DNA from: Brucella pituitosa
GTDB lineage: Bacteria; Pseudomonadota; Alphaproteobacteria; Rhizobiales; Rhizobiaceae
Direction: 5' to 3'
Assembly: GCF_003049685.1 (NCBI RefSeq)
Contig: NZ_PYSY02000001.1
Location: 124,001-188,000 of the forward strand
DNA: 64,000 bases
Below the pieces are notes generated by a model. The model was not told where the DNA came from, did no database searches, and worked only from the letters and a program-made list of their open reading frames with translations. Both the position numbers and the translations under genes were made by a program. Shown in pieces: positions 9,954 through 17,942 of the stretch. Numbering within the stretch: the first letter of the stretch is position 1; every line of letters starts with the position of its first letter.

Positions 9954-10895
9954 ATGTCGCTAAAAGTTGCGGTCCAGATGGACCATATCAGCACGGTCAA
10001 TATTACGGGTGACACCACTTTTGCTCTGTCGCTTGAAGCTCAGAAGCGCGGCCATGAGCTGTATCATTACACGCCGGACCGCCTCTCCATGCGCGATGGC
10101 GTTGTTTCGGCTCGCGTCGAAAAACTGGAAGTCCGCGACATCAAGGGTGATCACTACACGCTGGGTGAGCCGGTGCGTCGCGACATGACGGAAATGGATG
10201 TGGTTCTGCTGCGTCAGGACCCGCCGTTCGACATGAATTACATCACCACAACGCATCTTCTGGAGCGTATTCATCCAAAGACGCTGGTGGTGAACGATCC
10301 GGCATGGGTCCGCAACAGCCCGGAAAAGATCTTCGTCACCGAATTCCCCGACTTGATGCCCGAAACGCTGATCACCAAGGATCCGCAGGAGGTTCTGGAG
10401 TTCCGCCGCGAGTTTGGTGATATCATCCTGAAGCCGCTCTACGGCAATGGCGGTGCCGGCGTGTTCCATCTGGCTGATGGCGACCGCAATCTGACATCGC
10501 TTTTGGAAATGTTCGGCCAGCTCTTCAGGGAGCCGTTCATTGCGCAGCGTTATCTCAAAGATGTGCGCGCAGGCGACAAGCGCATTATCCTCATCGACGG
10601 CGAGCCGGTGGGTGCGATCAATCGCGTGCCTTCGGAAACCGATGCGCGTTCCAACATGCATGTCGGTGGCCGTGCAGAACAAAGCAAGCTGACTGCGCGC
10701 GAACAGGAAATCTGTGCCCGCATCGGACCATCGCTCAAAGAGCGCGGCTTCATCCTCGTCGGTATCGACGTGATTGGCGATTACATGACCGAGATCAATG
10801 TGACCTCGCCAACTGGTATTCGAGAGATTGAGCGCTTCGACGGCACCAATATCGCCGCCCTGTTCTGGGACGCTGTGGAAGCCAAGCGCAAGTAA
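9954..10895 (+). CDS. gshB: Glutathione synthetase
   Basis: ATP-dependent ligase joining gamma-glutamylcysteine and glycine, the second step of glutathione synthesis; cytosolic. 313 residues, normal for proteobacterial GshB. The N-terminal domain begins [20 protein letters not shown], the ATP-grasp domain shows [14 protein letters not shown], the ligand segment [11 protein letters not shown], and the Mg/ATP end [19 protein letters not shown]. It starts at ATG 9954 behind GCGAGGAAATC. A terminator hairpin follows at 10924. Confidence 0.98.
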   Translation: MSLKVAVQMDHISTVNITGDTTFALSLEAQKRGHELYHYTPDRLSMRDGVVSARVEKLEVRDIKGDHYTLGEPVRRDMTEMDVVLLRQDPPFDMNYITTTHLLERIHPKTLVVNDPAWVRNSPEKIFVTEFPDLMPETLITKDPQEVLEFRREFGDIILKPLYGNGGAGVFHLADGDRNLTSLLEMFGQLFREPFIAQRYLKDVRAGDKRIILIDGEPVGAINRVPSETDARSNMHVGGRAEQSKLTAREQEICARIGPSLKERGFILVGIDVIGDYMTEINVTSPTGIREIERFDGTNIAALFWDAVEAKRK

Positions 10896-10923
10896 CACGC
10901 ATCTCTTCGGCGAAAAAAATCAT

Positions 10924-10957
10924 AGGGCCGGTCTGAAACAATCAGATCGGCCCTTTC
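10924..10957 (+). terminator. Rho-independent terminator after gshB
   Basis: 13-bp stem AGGGCCGGTCTGA (10924-10936) with TCAGATCGGCCCT (10942-10954), one G-U pair, loop AACAA, then TTTCTCTT. Confidence 0.85.
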
Positions 10958-11050
10958 TCTTGATTGCACCTGTCGAAAATGCTTAAATCCTATGGTTGTA
11001 TTTAAGTGTCTACTCATCTTTTAGGTGAGTTGCGTGTTGTGTGGGGGCAT

Positions 11051-12583
11051 ATGGTAGCGCGCGTGGGGACAGTCGCCTTTCAGGGTATAGAGGCGGTGCC
11101 TGTCGATGTGCAGGTGATGGTGGCGCCAGGCAAGATGGGCATGTCGATTGTCGGTCTGCCTGATAAAGCTGTGGCCGAAAGCCGGGAGCGTGTACAGGCA
11201 GCACTCCATGCTTCCGGCCTTTCCATGCCGACCAAGCGGGTCACGGTCAATCTGGCTCCGGCCGACCTGCCGAAAGAAGGCTCGCATTACGATCTGCCGA
11301 TTGCCGTTGGGTTGATGGCGGCAATCGGTGCTATCCCGATAGACGCCATACAGTCCTATCTGGTTTTGGGAGAGCTTTCGCTTGATGGTTCCATCACGGC
11401 TGTTGCGGGTGTATTGCCAGCCGCAATTGGTGCCAATCGTGAAGACAAGGGTCTGATCTGTCCCTATGCCTGCGGACCGGAAGCTGCATGGGCAGGGGCC
11501 AATGTCGATATTCTTGCACCACGCAGCCTGATTGCCCTCGCCAACCACTTTCGCGGAACACAGGTGCTGACGCCGCCTGATCCTTCCATGCGCGTATCAA
11601 GCGAAATGCTGCCGGATCTTGCCGATATCAAGGGACAGGAAACTGCCAGGCGGGCGCTTGAGATAGCTGCTGCCGGAAATCACAATCTGCTTCTGGTCGG
11701 GCCACCGGGATCGGGAAAATCCATGTTGGCGCAGCGACTGCCGTCCATTCTGCCAAAACTCAGCCCGCGTGAACTGCTCGATGTTTCAATGATCACATCC
11801 ATTGCAGGCGAGCTATCGGGTGGAAAGCTTTCTGACCGCAGACCTTTTCGCGCTCCGCATCATTCGGCCTCCATGGCCGCTATGGTTGGTGGTGGGCTCA
11901 GGGCGAGACCGGGTGAGGTGTCGCTCGCACATAATGGCGTTTTGTTTCTGGACGAGTTTCCCGAATTTTCGCCGCAGGTACTCGATTCTCTCAGACAACC
12001 GCTGGAAACTGGTGAATGCATGATTGCGCGCGTCAATCATCGCACAAGCTATCCCGCACGCTTTCAGTTGATTGCCGCTATGAACCCTTGCCGTTGCGGC
12101 ATGGCGGGAGAGCCGGGTCACACATGCGCACGTGGGCCACGCTGCCAAAGCGATTATCAGGCGCGCATTTCCGGGCCGTTGCTGGATCGTATCGATTTGC
12201 GCGTCGACATGCCTGCTGTCTCAGCTCTTGATCTCATTCAGCCCTCGCAATCCGAACGAAGCGAAAGCGTTGCCAAACGTGTCGCGCGGGCGCGGGCAAT
12301 GCAAAGCGCGCGCTATGCCGCACTTGGGCTGGATGCATCCATGACCAACGCCTACTGCTCGGCAAATCTGATTGAAGACGTGGCCAAACCCGATGCTGCG
12401 GGTTTAAAACTGTTACGCGACGCGAGCGAACAGATGCGCTTTTCTGCACGTGCCTATCATCGCATTTTGAAAGTAGCGCGCACATTGGCTGATCTTGATG
12501 GAGTGGATCAGATCAGCCGGATACATCTTGCAGGTGCGATTTCTTATCGTATGGGTGCTGAGAGACTGTCTTCTGTGGCGTGA
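11051..12583 (+). CDS. comM: ComM/YifB-family Mg-chelatase-like AAA+ ATPase
   Basis: Hexameric AAA+ protein of 510 residues; the Vibrio homologue ComM is a helicase that promotes branch migration during natural transformation. N-terminal Lon-S5-like fold at about 1-170, Walker A GPPGSGKS at 217-224, a Walker B region NGVLFLDEFPEF, sensor segments, and the ComM cysteine cluster NPCRCG...GHTCARGPRC. I chose ATG 11051 (MVARVGTVAFQGIEAVPVDV), where the family starts, with GTGGGGG upstream; a GTG 15 codons earlier is possible. The stop codon lies inside its own terminator hairpin. Confidence 0.93.
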   Translation: MVARVGTVAFQGIEAVPVDVQVMVAPGKMGMSIVGLPDKAVAESRERVQAALHASGLSMPTKRVTVNLAPADLPKEGSHYDLPIAVGLMAAIGAIPIDAIQSYLVLGELSLDGSITAVAGVLPAAIGANREDKGLICPYACGPEAAWAGANVDILAPRSLIALANHFRGTQVLTPPDPSMRVSSEMLPDLADIKGQETARRALEIAAAGNHNLLLVGPPGSGKSMLAQRLPSILPKLSPRELLDVSMITSIAGELSGGKLSDRRPFRAPHHSASMAAMVGGGLRARPGEVSLAHNGVLFLDEFPEFSPQVLDSLRQPLETGECMIARVNHRTSYPARFQLIAAMNPCRCGMAGEPGHTCARGPRCQSDYQARISGPLLDRIDLRVDMPAVSALDLIQPSQSERSESVAKRVARARAMQSARYAALGLDASMTNAYCSANLIEDVAKPDAAGLKLLRDASEQMRFSARAYHRILKVARTLADLDGVDQISRIHLAGAISYRMGAERLSSVA

Positions 12584-12607
12584 AGACCACGCCACAGAAG
12601 CTTTTTT
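12570..12607 (+). terminator. Rho-independent terminator overlapping the comM stop codon
   Basis: Perfect 13-bp stem CTTCTGTGGCGTG (12570-12582) and CACGCCACAGAAG (12588-12600), loop AAGAC, then CTTTTTT. The TGA stop of comM (12581-12583) is within the hairpin. Confidence 0.92.
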
Positions 12608-12613
12608 CCGGGC

Positions 12614-13324
12614 TTAGTTCACCTGAAGCGTCACGGTGCCATTGTTAAGAAAACAGGCCTTGTTGAACAGCGATAGATCAAGCGGATTGGGAAGGCGCAC
12701 ATCGCTTAAATCCGGGCAGGCCTTGAGGTCCGCATCGAAACTACGATCAATCTGTGAGATGCAGAGAATGATCAGCCCCTTTTCCTCCGCAAAAGCTTTC
12801 AGCGCCCTTATCTGAAGTATCAGTTCCGGCTTTTCACGCTTCTGATCCAGCAATTGCAGATAGTCGATGACGATACATGTGTCGCGCGGTTCATTCTGCG
12901 ATTGCTCTATAATGTAATTGGCGCTGATTACTTCAGATGTGTCGAACACGAACTGTCTGTCAAAGTCATGCTCGTTGACGCCAAGCATCTCAAATCGCTT
13001 TCTGATGTCTTTCCGCGTGTAGTCGAGAGAGAAGAACAGGCCGCGATTTCCCTTCTTCATGGCCTCAATGAGGATTTCGAGGCTGAGCAGCGTCTTGCCA
13101 TGGCCGGGCCGTGCGCCAACCAGAACCAGATCACCCGGCTGTAAGCGCGCATAAAGTTCCGCAGCCGAAACGGTGTCGGTATATTTATGGGTCAGTGTGC
13201 TCCAGCTTTTGAAGCCTTCGCGCTTTGCTATGCGGTCCAATGCCGAATGAAGCGGTATGCTTTCATCGCGCGCCATAAGCTTCGCGCGGCGTTTCAAATG
13301 ATAGATGGGAGCCGATAATTTCAT
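12614..13324 (-). CDS. Stand-alone DnaB-like RecA-fold ATPase
   Basis: 236-residue protein with only the C-terminal, ATP-binding half of a DnaB-type helicase. Walker A GARPGHGKT at 70-78, Walker B IVIDYLQLLD at 151-160, and CISQIDRSF at 188-196, matching the DnaB LSQLxR motif. There is no primase-binding N-terminal domain; instead residues 1-46 form a short helical segment (YHLKRRAKLMARD, then IPLHSALDRIAKREGFKSW) of a kind I associate with the small domain found in some glyoxalase-like proteins. The start is ATG 13324, five bases after a perfect AGGAGG. It is convergent with comM. Family membership is secure; whether it acts on DNA is unknown. Confidence 0.82.
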   Translation of the reverse strand: MKLSAPIYHLKRRAKLMARDESIPLHSALDRIAKREGFKSWSTLTHKYTDTVSAAELYARLQPGDLVLVGARPGHGKTLLSLEILIEAMKKGNRGLFFSLDYTRKDIRKRFEMLGVNEHDFDRQFVFDTSEVISANYIIEQSQNEPRDTCIVIDYLQLLDQKREKPELILQIRALKAFAEEKGLIILCISQIDRSFDADLKACPDLSDVRLPNPLDLSLFNKACFLNNGTVTLQVN

Positions 13325-13505
13325 CAAAACCTCCTATGCGAGCTTTGATTGCAATCCCTCCTTATGCATTCGCTCGAACAGCTGGTTCGATGGTTAGATT
13401 TCCCGCATGAAAAATGCTTTCCCGATTGGAGGGAGGAGGCGTGGAGGAAGCCAGAATCAGAGCATAGCGCAGATCGGGTTGAGAGGTGAACAGCATTTTG
13501 CGTGC

Positions 13506-13610
13506 TAGAGCATTTCCTGTTTTTCTTGAATCATTGGAAATGCTCTATCTCTTTGTTTTTTCGCATTATCCGATGCAAAACCGCTTCGCACTTTTGCTGG
13601 AAATGCTCTA
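13506..13610. repeat. Mosaic palindromic repeat locus 3 (two type C units); fills the gap 13325-13643
   Basis: First unit 13506-13547: TAGAGCATTTCC with GGAAATGCTCTA. Second unit 13563-13610: GCATTATCC, then AAAACCGCTTCGCACTTTTG (13577-13596), ending GGAAATGCTCTA; it is the reverse complement of the type C units near 28541, 48430 and 51986. I see no gene in the rest of this gap. Confidence 0.8.
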
Positions 13611-13643
13611 GCCGGGGAGCCGTTTACGCGCCCCGGCATTTTG

Positions 13644-14066
13644 TCAGAGTCCGAAAGTCACCAGCCCGTTTTCATCAATACTCCAGGCCGGGTTCCAGGC
13701 AATTTCCCATGCATGGTCGTCGGGATCGGCAATGTAGCCGCGAATGCCACCATGCACCGGCGCATCGGCGGGTCGCACGATCTTTCCACCAGCTTGTACG
13801 AGTTTTTCCATGAGTGGCTCGACGTCTGCTTTGTCACCCACATTATGGGCTAGTGAAAATGCGCCCGGCTGCATCAGGCCGAAGCGGTTCATATCGGCCT
13901 CGAGTGAGGGTTTCAGGAAGCAGCCGAGAACAAAACCATTCATCTGATAGAAGATGATTTCTTCGTTCTGGAATATGGGCGTCCAGCCAAAGCCTTCGAC
14001 GTAAAAGCGACGAGAGCGCTCAAGATCATCGATCCCAAGCGTGATAACGGAGATTTGCTGTTTCAT
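13644..14066 (-). CDS. VOC-family (glyoxalase/bleomycin resistance fold) protein
   Basis: Small cytosolic protein of 140 residues made of two paired beta-alpha-beta-beta-beta units (vicinal oxygen chelate fold): ISVITLGIDDLERSRRFYVE in the first half and GGIRGYIADPDDHAWEIAWN in the second. The metal-ligand-type Glu sits in HAWEIAWN. It starts at ATG 14066, preceded by CAAGAGGTCTTGGTT; a longer in-frame start is not supported. These proteins range from lactoylglutathione lyases to dioxygenases and antibiotic-binding proteins, and the sequence does not decide between them. Confidence 0.88.
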   Translation of the reverse strand: MKQQISVITLGIDDLERSRRFYVEGFGWTPIFQNEEIIFYQMNGFVLGCFLKPSLEADMNRFGLMQPGAFSLAHNVGDKADVEPLMEKLVQAGGKIVRPADAPVHGGIRGYIADPDDHAWEIAWNPAWSIDENGLVTFGL

Positions 14067-14142
14067 AACCAAGACCTCTTGTTCTCCAATGCACCATTGC
14101 ATCGGAGTTGAAGGTCAAGGGACTCGACGCATTGGTCGGATC

Positions 14143-14190
14143 AGAGCGCATCCCAAAAAGCGTGAAGCGGTTTCGGATAAAATGCGCGCT
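14143..14190. repeat. Mosaic palindromic repeat locus 4 (type D)
   Basis: Core AGCGCATCCCAAAAAGCGTG, then AAGCGGTTTCGGATAAAATGCGC. A diverged copy of the type D unit seen at 37240, 42777, 46242 and 62791, with GCGCATC and GATAAAATGCGC ends. Confidence 0.65.
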
Positions 14191-14322
14191 CTCAACACCC
14201 GCGAAAGCCAGGACCCGCTTTTGCAACGGGGATCGGGCTAACCGCACCGATCTTTCCTTTTTAGACCTGAAAAGGATAACACAAACAGGCCTGTCTTCAA
14301 GATGTTCGAGAGAGGCTGGTGA

Positions 14323-14943
14323 TTATTTGACTGCGCCTACCAGCAGATTGTCCTGGGATTCGATCGTGACCCAGCGGCCGGTATTATTGGCGGCCTGACG
14401 CTTCAGGTAGGTATAATCGGTTTCATCCCAGCGCAGAACTTCGTCAGTCAGGTTGTCGAGAACGAAATCGCCACGATCGGTACGTACGGTCAGAACCGCA
14501 TGGCCTTCGCCGTCTGGCTTGCGGACCACGGTGATCAGCAGGTCCGTCATCGGAATGCCGGCCTTGGCAAGTTCACGCTGCTTGAGAAGAACATAATCTT
14601 CACAATCGCCGACAGTGGTTGGATAGGCCCAATATTCCTCGACGCCGTAGATTTCCATATCGGTCATCGGCTTGATGCGTTCATTGGCCGAAAGATTGAC
14701 GGCCTGAATGTGCTGCCAGTTGCTGTTGTTGAGTGAGAGCGCGCGGGTGTCACGGCTGACGATGTTGCATTCAGCGGCTTCGCGCTTGCAGAACTCGTAA
14801 TGACCGATTGGCTGTGAGGTAAGCTTGCCAGTCTGCATGTAGGCACCGGTTCCAGCCTGTGCACCGACGCTCGCCATAAGAGCGACAATGCCGATGCTGG
14901 CAGCAGCGATAAACTTCATGCTCGAGCGAACTACGCAAAACAT
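14323..14943 (-). CDS. Secreted transglutaminase-like cysteine peptidase (BTLCP family)
   Basis: Exported protein of 206 residues. The N-terminus MFCVVRSSMKFIAAASIGIV ends in GAQAG, a clear Sec signal peptide cleaved near residue 30. The catalytic triad of the bacterial transglutaminase-like cysteine proteinases is present: Cys114 in TTVGDCEDYV, His148 in GEGHAVLTV and Asp163 in DFVLDNLT. This is the fold of LapG, which cleaves a surface adhesin, but no adhesin partner is nearby. I chose ATG 14943, with AAAAGGG eight bases upstream; ATG 14919 would shorten the signal peptide. Two exact TTAA-N7-TTAA boxes lie upstream, which suggests CtrA control. Confidence 0.9.
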   Translation of the reverse strand: MFCVVRSSMKFIAAASIGIVALMASVGAQAGTGAYMQTGKLTSQPIGHYEFCKREAAECNIVSRDTRALSLNNSNWQHIQAVNLSANERIKPMTDMEIYGVEEYWAYPTTVGDCEDYVLLKQRELAKAGIPMTDLLITVVRKPDGEGHAVLTVRTDRGDFVLDNLTDEVLRWDETDYTYLKRQAANNTGRWVTIESQDNLLVGAVK

Positions 14944-14980
14944 ACTCAAGGCCCTTTTCACAGCCCGCACTGGGCATTTA

Positions 14981-14995
14981 TTAACGAAAAGTTAA
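14981..14995. promoter_or_regulatory. Candidate CtrA box, proximal, upstream of the BTLCP gene
   Basis: TTAACGAAAAGTTAA, an exact TTAA-N7-TTAA, 38 bp upstream of the BTLCP start. It fits the alphaproteobacterial CtrA half-site spacing. Confidence 0.5.
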
Positions 14996-15048
14996 AGTAT
15001 GAAACATGGCCGGAGTCAATTGAGACTGCCGCGTCTTCGCCCAACATC

Positions 15049-15064
15049 TTAATTAATGGTTAAC
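15049..15064. promoter_or_regulatory. Candidate CtrA box, distal, between the RlpA-like and BTLCP genes
   Basis: TTAATTAATGGTTAAC matches the full TTAA-N7-TTAAC consensus. It lies 106 bp upstream of the BTLCP start, with the proximal box between. The remaining 14944-15243 gap is AT-rich and holds no gene I can support. Confidence 0.55.
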
Positions 15065-15243
15065 GCGGGTATTGCGCTATTTTAACACTAATAAATTGCA
15101 TTTGATGATGCAGAAAACCGCCGCTTTAAGGGCGACGGTTCAGAAATTACGCATATAAAATATAAGCTTACACCGACTTCTCTGTCAGAGAAATGCTGCT
15201 GGAACGCGCGGGCTGAACAGTGAAGTTCTGTTCATGAGGCTTC

Positions 15244-15600
15244 TTAAAGCGGTGTAAAGCAGACGTTTGTGTGTCCGGCACTGATGAAACCAAGGCGCTG
15301 CGCTGCACCCTTGGAAAGATCAAGCACGCGTCCCTTAATGAACGGTCCGCGATCATTGATACGGACGATAAGCGACTTGCCGTTTCTCTGATTGGTGACC
15401 TTAACCTTGGTGCCAAGCGGCAGTGTTTTGTGAGCCGCAGTCAGACCGGCTGGGTTCATGCGTTCGCCCGATGCAGTGCGTGAGGTGAGTGCATACCAGG
15501 AGGCGCCGCCACAGCGCGCAGCTTCAGCTTCCATTGCGGTGATCGAGAAAAGACCTGTCGTCGCAACGGCGAGCATAGCCATACGGATTTTGAAGTTCAT
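15244..15600 (-). CDS. Small RlpA-like double-psi beta-barrel protein, secreted
   Basis: Exported protein of 118 residues. Signal peptide at about 1-28 ([20 protein letters not shown] ... EAEAARC). The rest is a minimal RlpA domain: [49 protein letters not shown] and [14 protein letters not shown], which keep the conserved Asp and Arg of the barrel. There is no lipobox and no C-terminal SPOR domain, so it is much shorter than E. coli RlpA and would not target septal glycan by SPOR. It is likely a peptidoglycan-acting periplasmic protein; catalysis is not proven from sequence. Confidence 0.88.
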   Translation of the reverse strand: MNFKIRMAMLAVATTGLFSITAMEAEAARCGGASWYALTSRTASGERMNPAGLTAAHKTLPLGTKVKVTNQRNGKSLIVRINDRGPFIKGRVLDLSKGAAQRLGFISAGHTNVCFTPL

Positions 15601-16170
15601 ACTGATTCCAAGAGTCGTTTCACAAAGTCTGTCCGGTAATTTTGAGTTACGACGAGAAAGACCTGTGCCAACTGGAATCTAAATGTGGCGATGGCGTGAT
15701 GTTATTGAGAGTATAATGAGATAATAGATTCGATGAACTGTGCGGAAAATGATCCTATACTATGCGTTGTTTATTTGATGGCTCAAGAAAAGATCAGGAA
15801 TATTTTAACCGATATATCGATGTTGCTGTAAAACTGTTTACGATTCGTTAGGATTCCGGGCTTGCCCTTTGCGGACTCATGTTTTGATGCGGGAAGTCCA
15901 AGAAAAGCTGCTTTGCCGATGGCCACGGTCTTGCCGTTCCGGTGCAATTTTTATTTGTAGCCCCAGTTTTCGGCTGCGTCAGTCAAGTTGACAAAATCCG
16001 GCCTTTTTTGGGCGAAATACAACCATAGGGTGTTTTTGGTGTGGTAAAGTTTGTGATGCCGTCTGTAACTTTTGTTGAAAGGCAGCGCGATGACGCAGTT
16101 TTGACCGCTTATCGCATGCATGCAAAAGCCAAAATCCTGCTATAAGCGCTCATGTTCAGAACGGAAAATC
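15601..16170. other. 570-bp gap with no recognisable gene
   Basis: AT-rich intergenic DNA between the divergent RlpA-like and DUF454 genes. I find no ORF with family character, no tRNA and no convincing hairpin terminator. A TTGACA at 15988 has no good -10 at the expected distance. It probably carries the two outward promoters. Confidence 0.6.
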
Positions 16171-16587
16171 ATGCAGGATAAGCCACAAAAGGACGATAAC
16201 GACACAGCGCTTCCGGCCATTTCGGCGAGCAAGCGTATTCTATATCTATGCCTTGGCTTCCTCATGCTGGCGCTTGGTATCATTGGCGCCGTTCTGCCGG
16301 TCATGCCGACAACGATCTTTATCATTCTGGCTGCATGGTTTTTCGCCCGTTCATCGCCCAAATTTGAGGCGCGCCTGCTTGCAGATCCGCGATTTGGTCC
16401 GCTTATTGTCAAATGGCGTGAGCGCGGTGCTATCCCGCCCAAGGCAAAACTGTATGCCTGCCTCGGCATGGCATTCGGCTATGGCATGTTCTGGTGGGGC
16501 GCGCGTCCGGGGCCTTTGCTTGCTGTCTCTGTCACGATCTTTATGCTTGGTTCTGCGGCTTACGTGTTGTCGCGCCCCAGTGAATAA
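16171..16587 (+). CDS. DUF454 (YbaN-type) inner membrane protein
   Basis: Small integral membrane protein of 138 residues. A hydrophilic start (MQDKPQKDDNDTALPAISAS) is followed by about four hydrophobic segments: RILYLCLGFLMLALGIIGAV, the conserved LPVMPTTIFIILAAWFFARS, LYACLGMAFGYGMFWWG and LLAVSVTIFMLGSAAYVL. The segment PTTIFIILAAWFFARSSPKF and the GPLIVKWRERGAIPPKAK loop mark DUF454. Start at ATG 16171 with CGGAAAA upstream. Function unknown. It lies 26 bp before the aminotransferase and may share its transcript. Confidence 0.9.
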   Translation: MQDKPQKDDNDTALPAISASKRILYLCLGFLMLALGIIGAVLPVMPTTIFIILAAWFFARSSPKFEARLLADPRFGPLIVKWRERGAIPPKAKLYACLGMAFGYGMFWWGARPGPLLAVSVTIFMLGSAAYVLSRPSE

Positions 16588-16613
16588 GACAAAATTGCAA
16601 ACGGGAGCTTTTA

Positions 16614-17789
16614 ATGCCTTTGCCTTCCATCAATCCGCTTATCGGTAAGCTTTCCGCACCGCCCATTCCTGCGGTACAGGCCTGGGCGCGGAATTATGAT
16701 GGGGCACATGGTCCTCTGATTGATCTCTCGCAGGCCGTTCCCGGTTATCCGCCGCATCCTGATATGCTGCGCTTTCTCGGTGAGGCTGCGGGATCTGTCA
16801 CATCTGCGGGCTATGGTCCAATCGAGGGCGAGACGGTTTTGCGTGAGGCTTATGCGATCCATGTCGGCAAGCTTTATGGCGCTGAAATCAAGGCCAACAA
16901 TGTTCATATAACATCAGGCTGCAATCAGGCTTTCATCGCCGCGATCATGTGTGTCGCTCAAAGCGGCGATACGGTTCTCGCGACTAATCCCTTTTACTTC
17001 AATCATCAGTCATCACTGGAGATGCTGGGCATTCGCTCGGCGACTGTCGATTGCCGTGCTGAAAACGGATTTGTGCCTGATATCGAAGATGTAAAGGCGG
17101 CCTTACATAAAGGCGTGCGCGCGCTCGTTCTGGTGTCACCCAACAATCCCACGGGGGCGATTTACTCGCCGCAACTGCTTGGCCAGATTTATGCCGCTTG
17201 CCGTGACAACGGGACATGGCTGCTGCTCGATGAAACCTATCGTGATTTTCTGAGTGATGCTGAACAAGCTCCACATGATCTGTTCACTGAGGCTGACTGG
17301 CCGTCGCATCTGATCCAGCTCTACAGCTTCTCGAAGTCCTTCTGTATTCCTGGCCACAGGCTTGGGGCAATTGTTGCAGGTTCAGAGATGGTGGCCCTTG
17401 TCGCCAAGGTGATGGACAATCTGCAAATCTGCGCGACGCGTGCGCCACAGATTGCGGTTAGTCGGGCGATTGAACCGCTGAAAGTCTGGCGTGACGACAA
17501 CCGCAAGGAGATTGCGCGGCGCGCGGAAGCTTTGCGTGTTTCCATGAGCAATGTGGCTGGTTGGCATATAGAGGCAGTGGGCGCTTATTTCGCATTCGTG
17601 CGTCATCCTTATGAAGGCGTGTCGTCTGTCAAGGTTGCCGAGAGGCTCGCCAAGGCAATCGGTGTTGTTACGCTACCCGGCAGTTTTTTCGGAGATGGGC
17701 AGGATGCGTTCTTGCGCTTTGCATTCGCCAATGCAGACGTTGCCGGGATCAGGGCAATGGCTGCGCGATTGCCGCTTTTGAAAGTTTGA
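16614..17789 (+). CDS. PLP-dependent class I/II aminotransferase
   Basis: Fold-type I aminotransferase of 391 residues. Key PLP contacts are visible: Asn178 in SPNNPTGAIY, Asp206 in LLLDETYRDF, the Schiff-base Lys241 in SFSKSFCIPGHRLG, and a C-terminal Arg in DAFLRFAFAN. It is related to aspartate and aromatic aminotransferases; the substrate cannot be assigned. It precedes pstS but ends before the PHO box, so it is not part of the phosphate regulon promoter unit. Confidence 0.9.
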   Translation: MPLPSINPLIGKLSAPPIPAVQAWARNYDGAHGPLIDLSQAVPGYPPHPDMLRFLGEAAGSVTSAGYGPIEGETVLREAYAIHVGKLYGAEIKANNVHITSGCNQAFIAAIMCVAQSGDTVLATNPFYFNHQSSLEMLGIRSATVDCRAENGFVPDIEDVKAALHKGVRALVLVSPNNPTGAIYSPQLLGQIYAACRDNGTWLLLDETYRDFLSDAEQAPHDLFTEADWPSHLIQLYSFSKSFCIPGHRLGAIVAGSEMVALVAKVMDNLQICATRAPQIAVSRAIEPLKVWRDDNRKEIARRAEALRVSMSNVAGWHIEAVGAYFAFVRHPYEGVSSVKVAERLAKAIGVVTLPGSFFGDGQDAFLRFAFANADVAGIRAMAARLPLLKV

Positions 17790-17847
17790 ACGACTGAGCA
17801 CCTGAGAAAACCCAGCAAAATGGCGGGCAAAGTCGATTGATACAAAG

Positions 17848-17876
17848 CTGTAACACTACTGTCATATGACTGTTAT
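17848..17876 (+). promoter_or_regulatory. Triple PHO box upstream of pstS
   Basis: Three 7-base units at exact 11-base periodicity: CTGTAAC (17848), CTGTCAT (17859) and CTGTTAT (17870). This is the PhoB direct-repeat pattern (CTGTCAT, AT-rich 4-base spacer). It ends 66 bp before the pstS start. PhoB itself is encoded at the end of the same cluster. Confidence 0.88.
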
Positions 17877-17942
17877 ATAGAGCGCGTAGACGGCTGGTGA
17901 CGCTTTCACGTCATGTGTCTTTTACAACAGGGGCTGGTGCTC

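Noticed and set aside
12614..14066. DnaB-like ATPase and VOC protein as a defence or toxin module
   Set aside because: They are separated by a repeat locus of over 300 bp, carry no nuclease or toxin domain, and show core-genome style codon use; nothing positive supports a defence role.
15961..16020. TTGACA at 15988 as a promoter for the DUF454 gene
   Set aside because: No acceptable -10 element at 16-18 bases; left unassigned.
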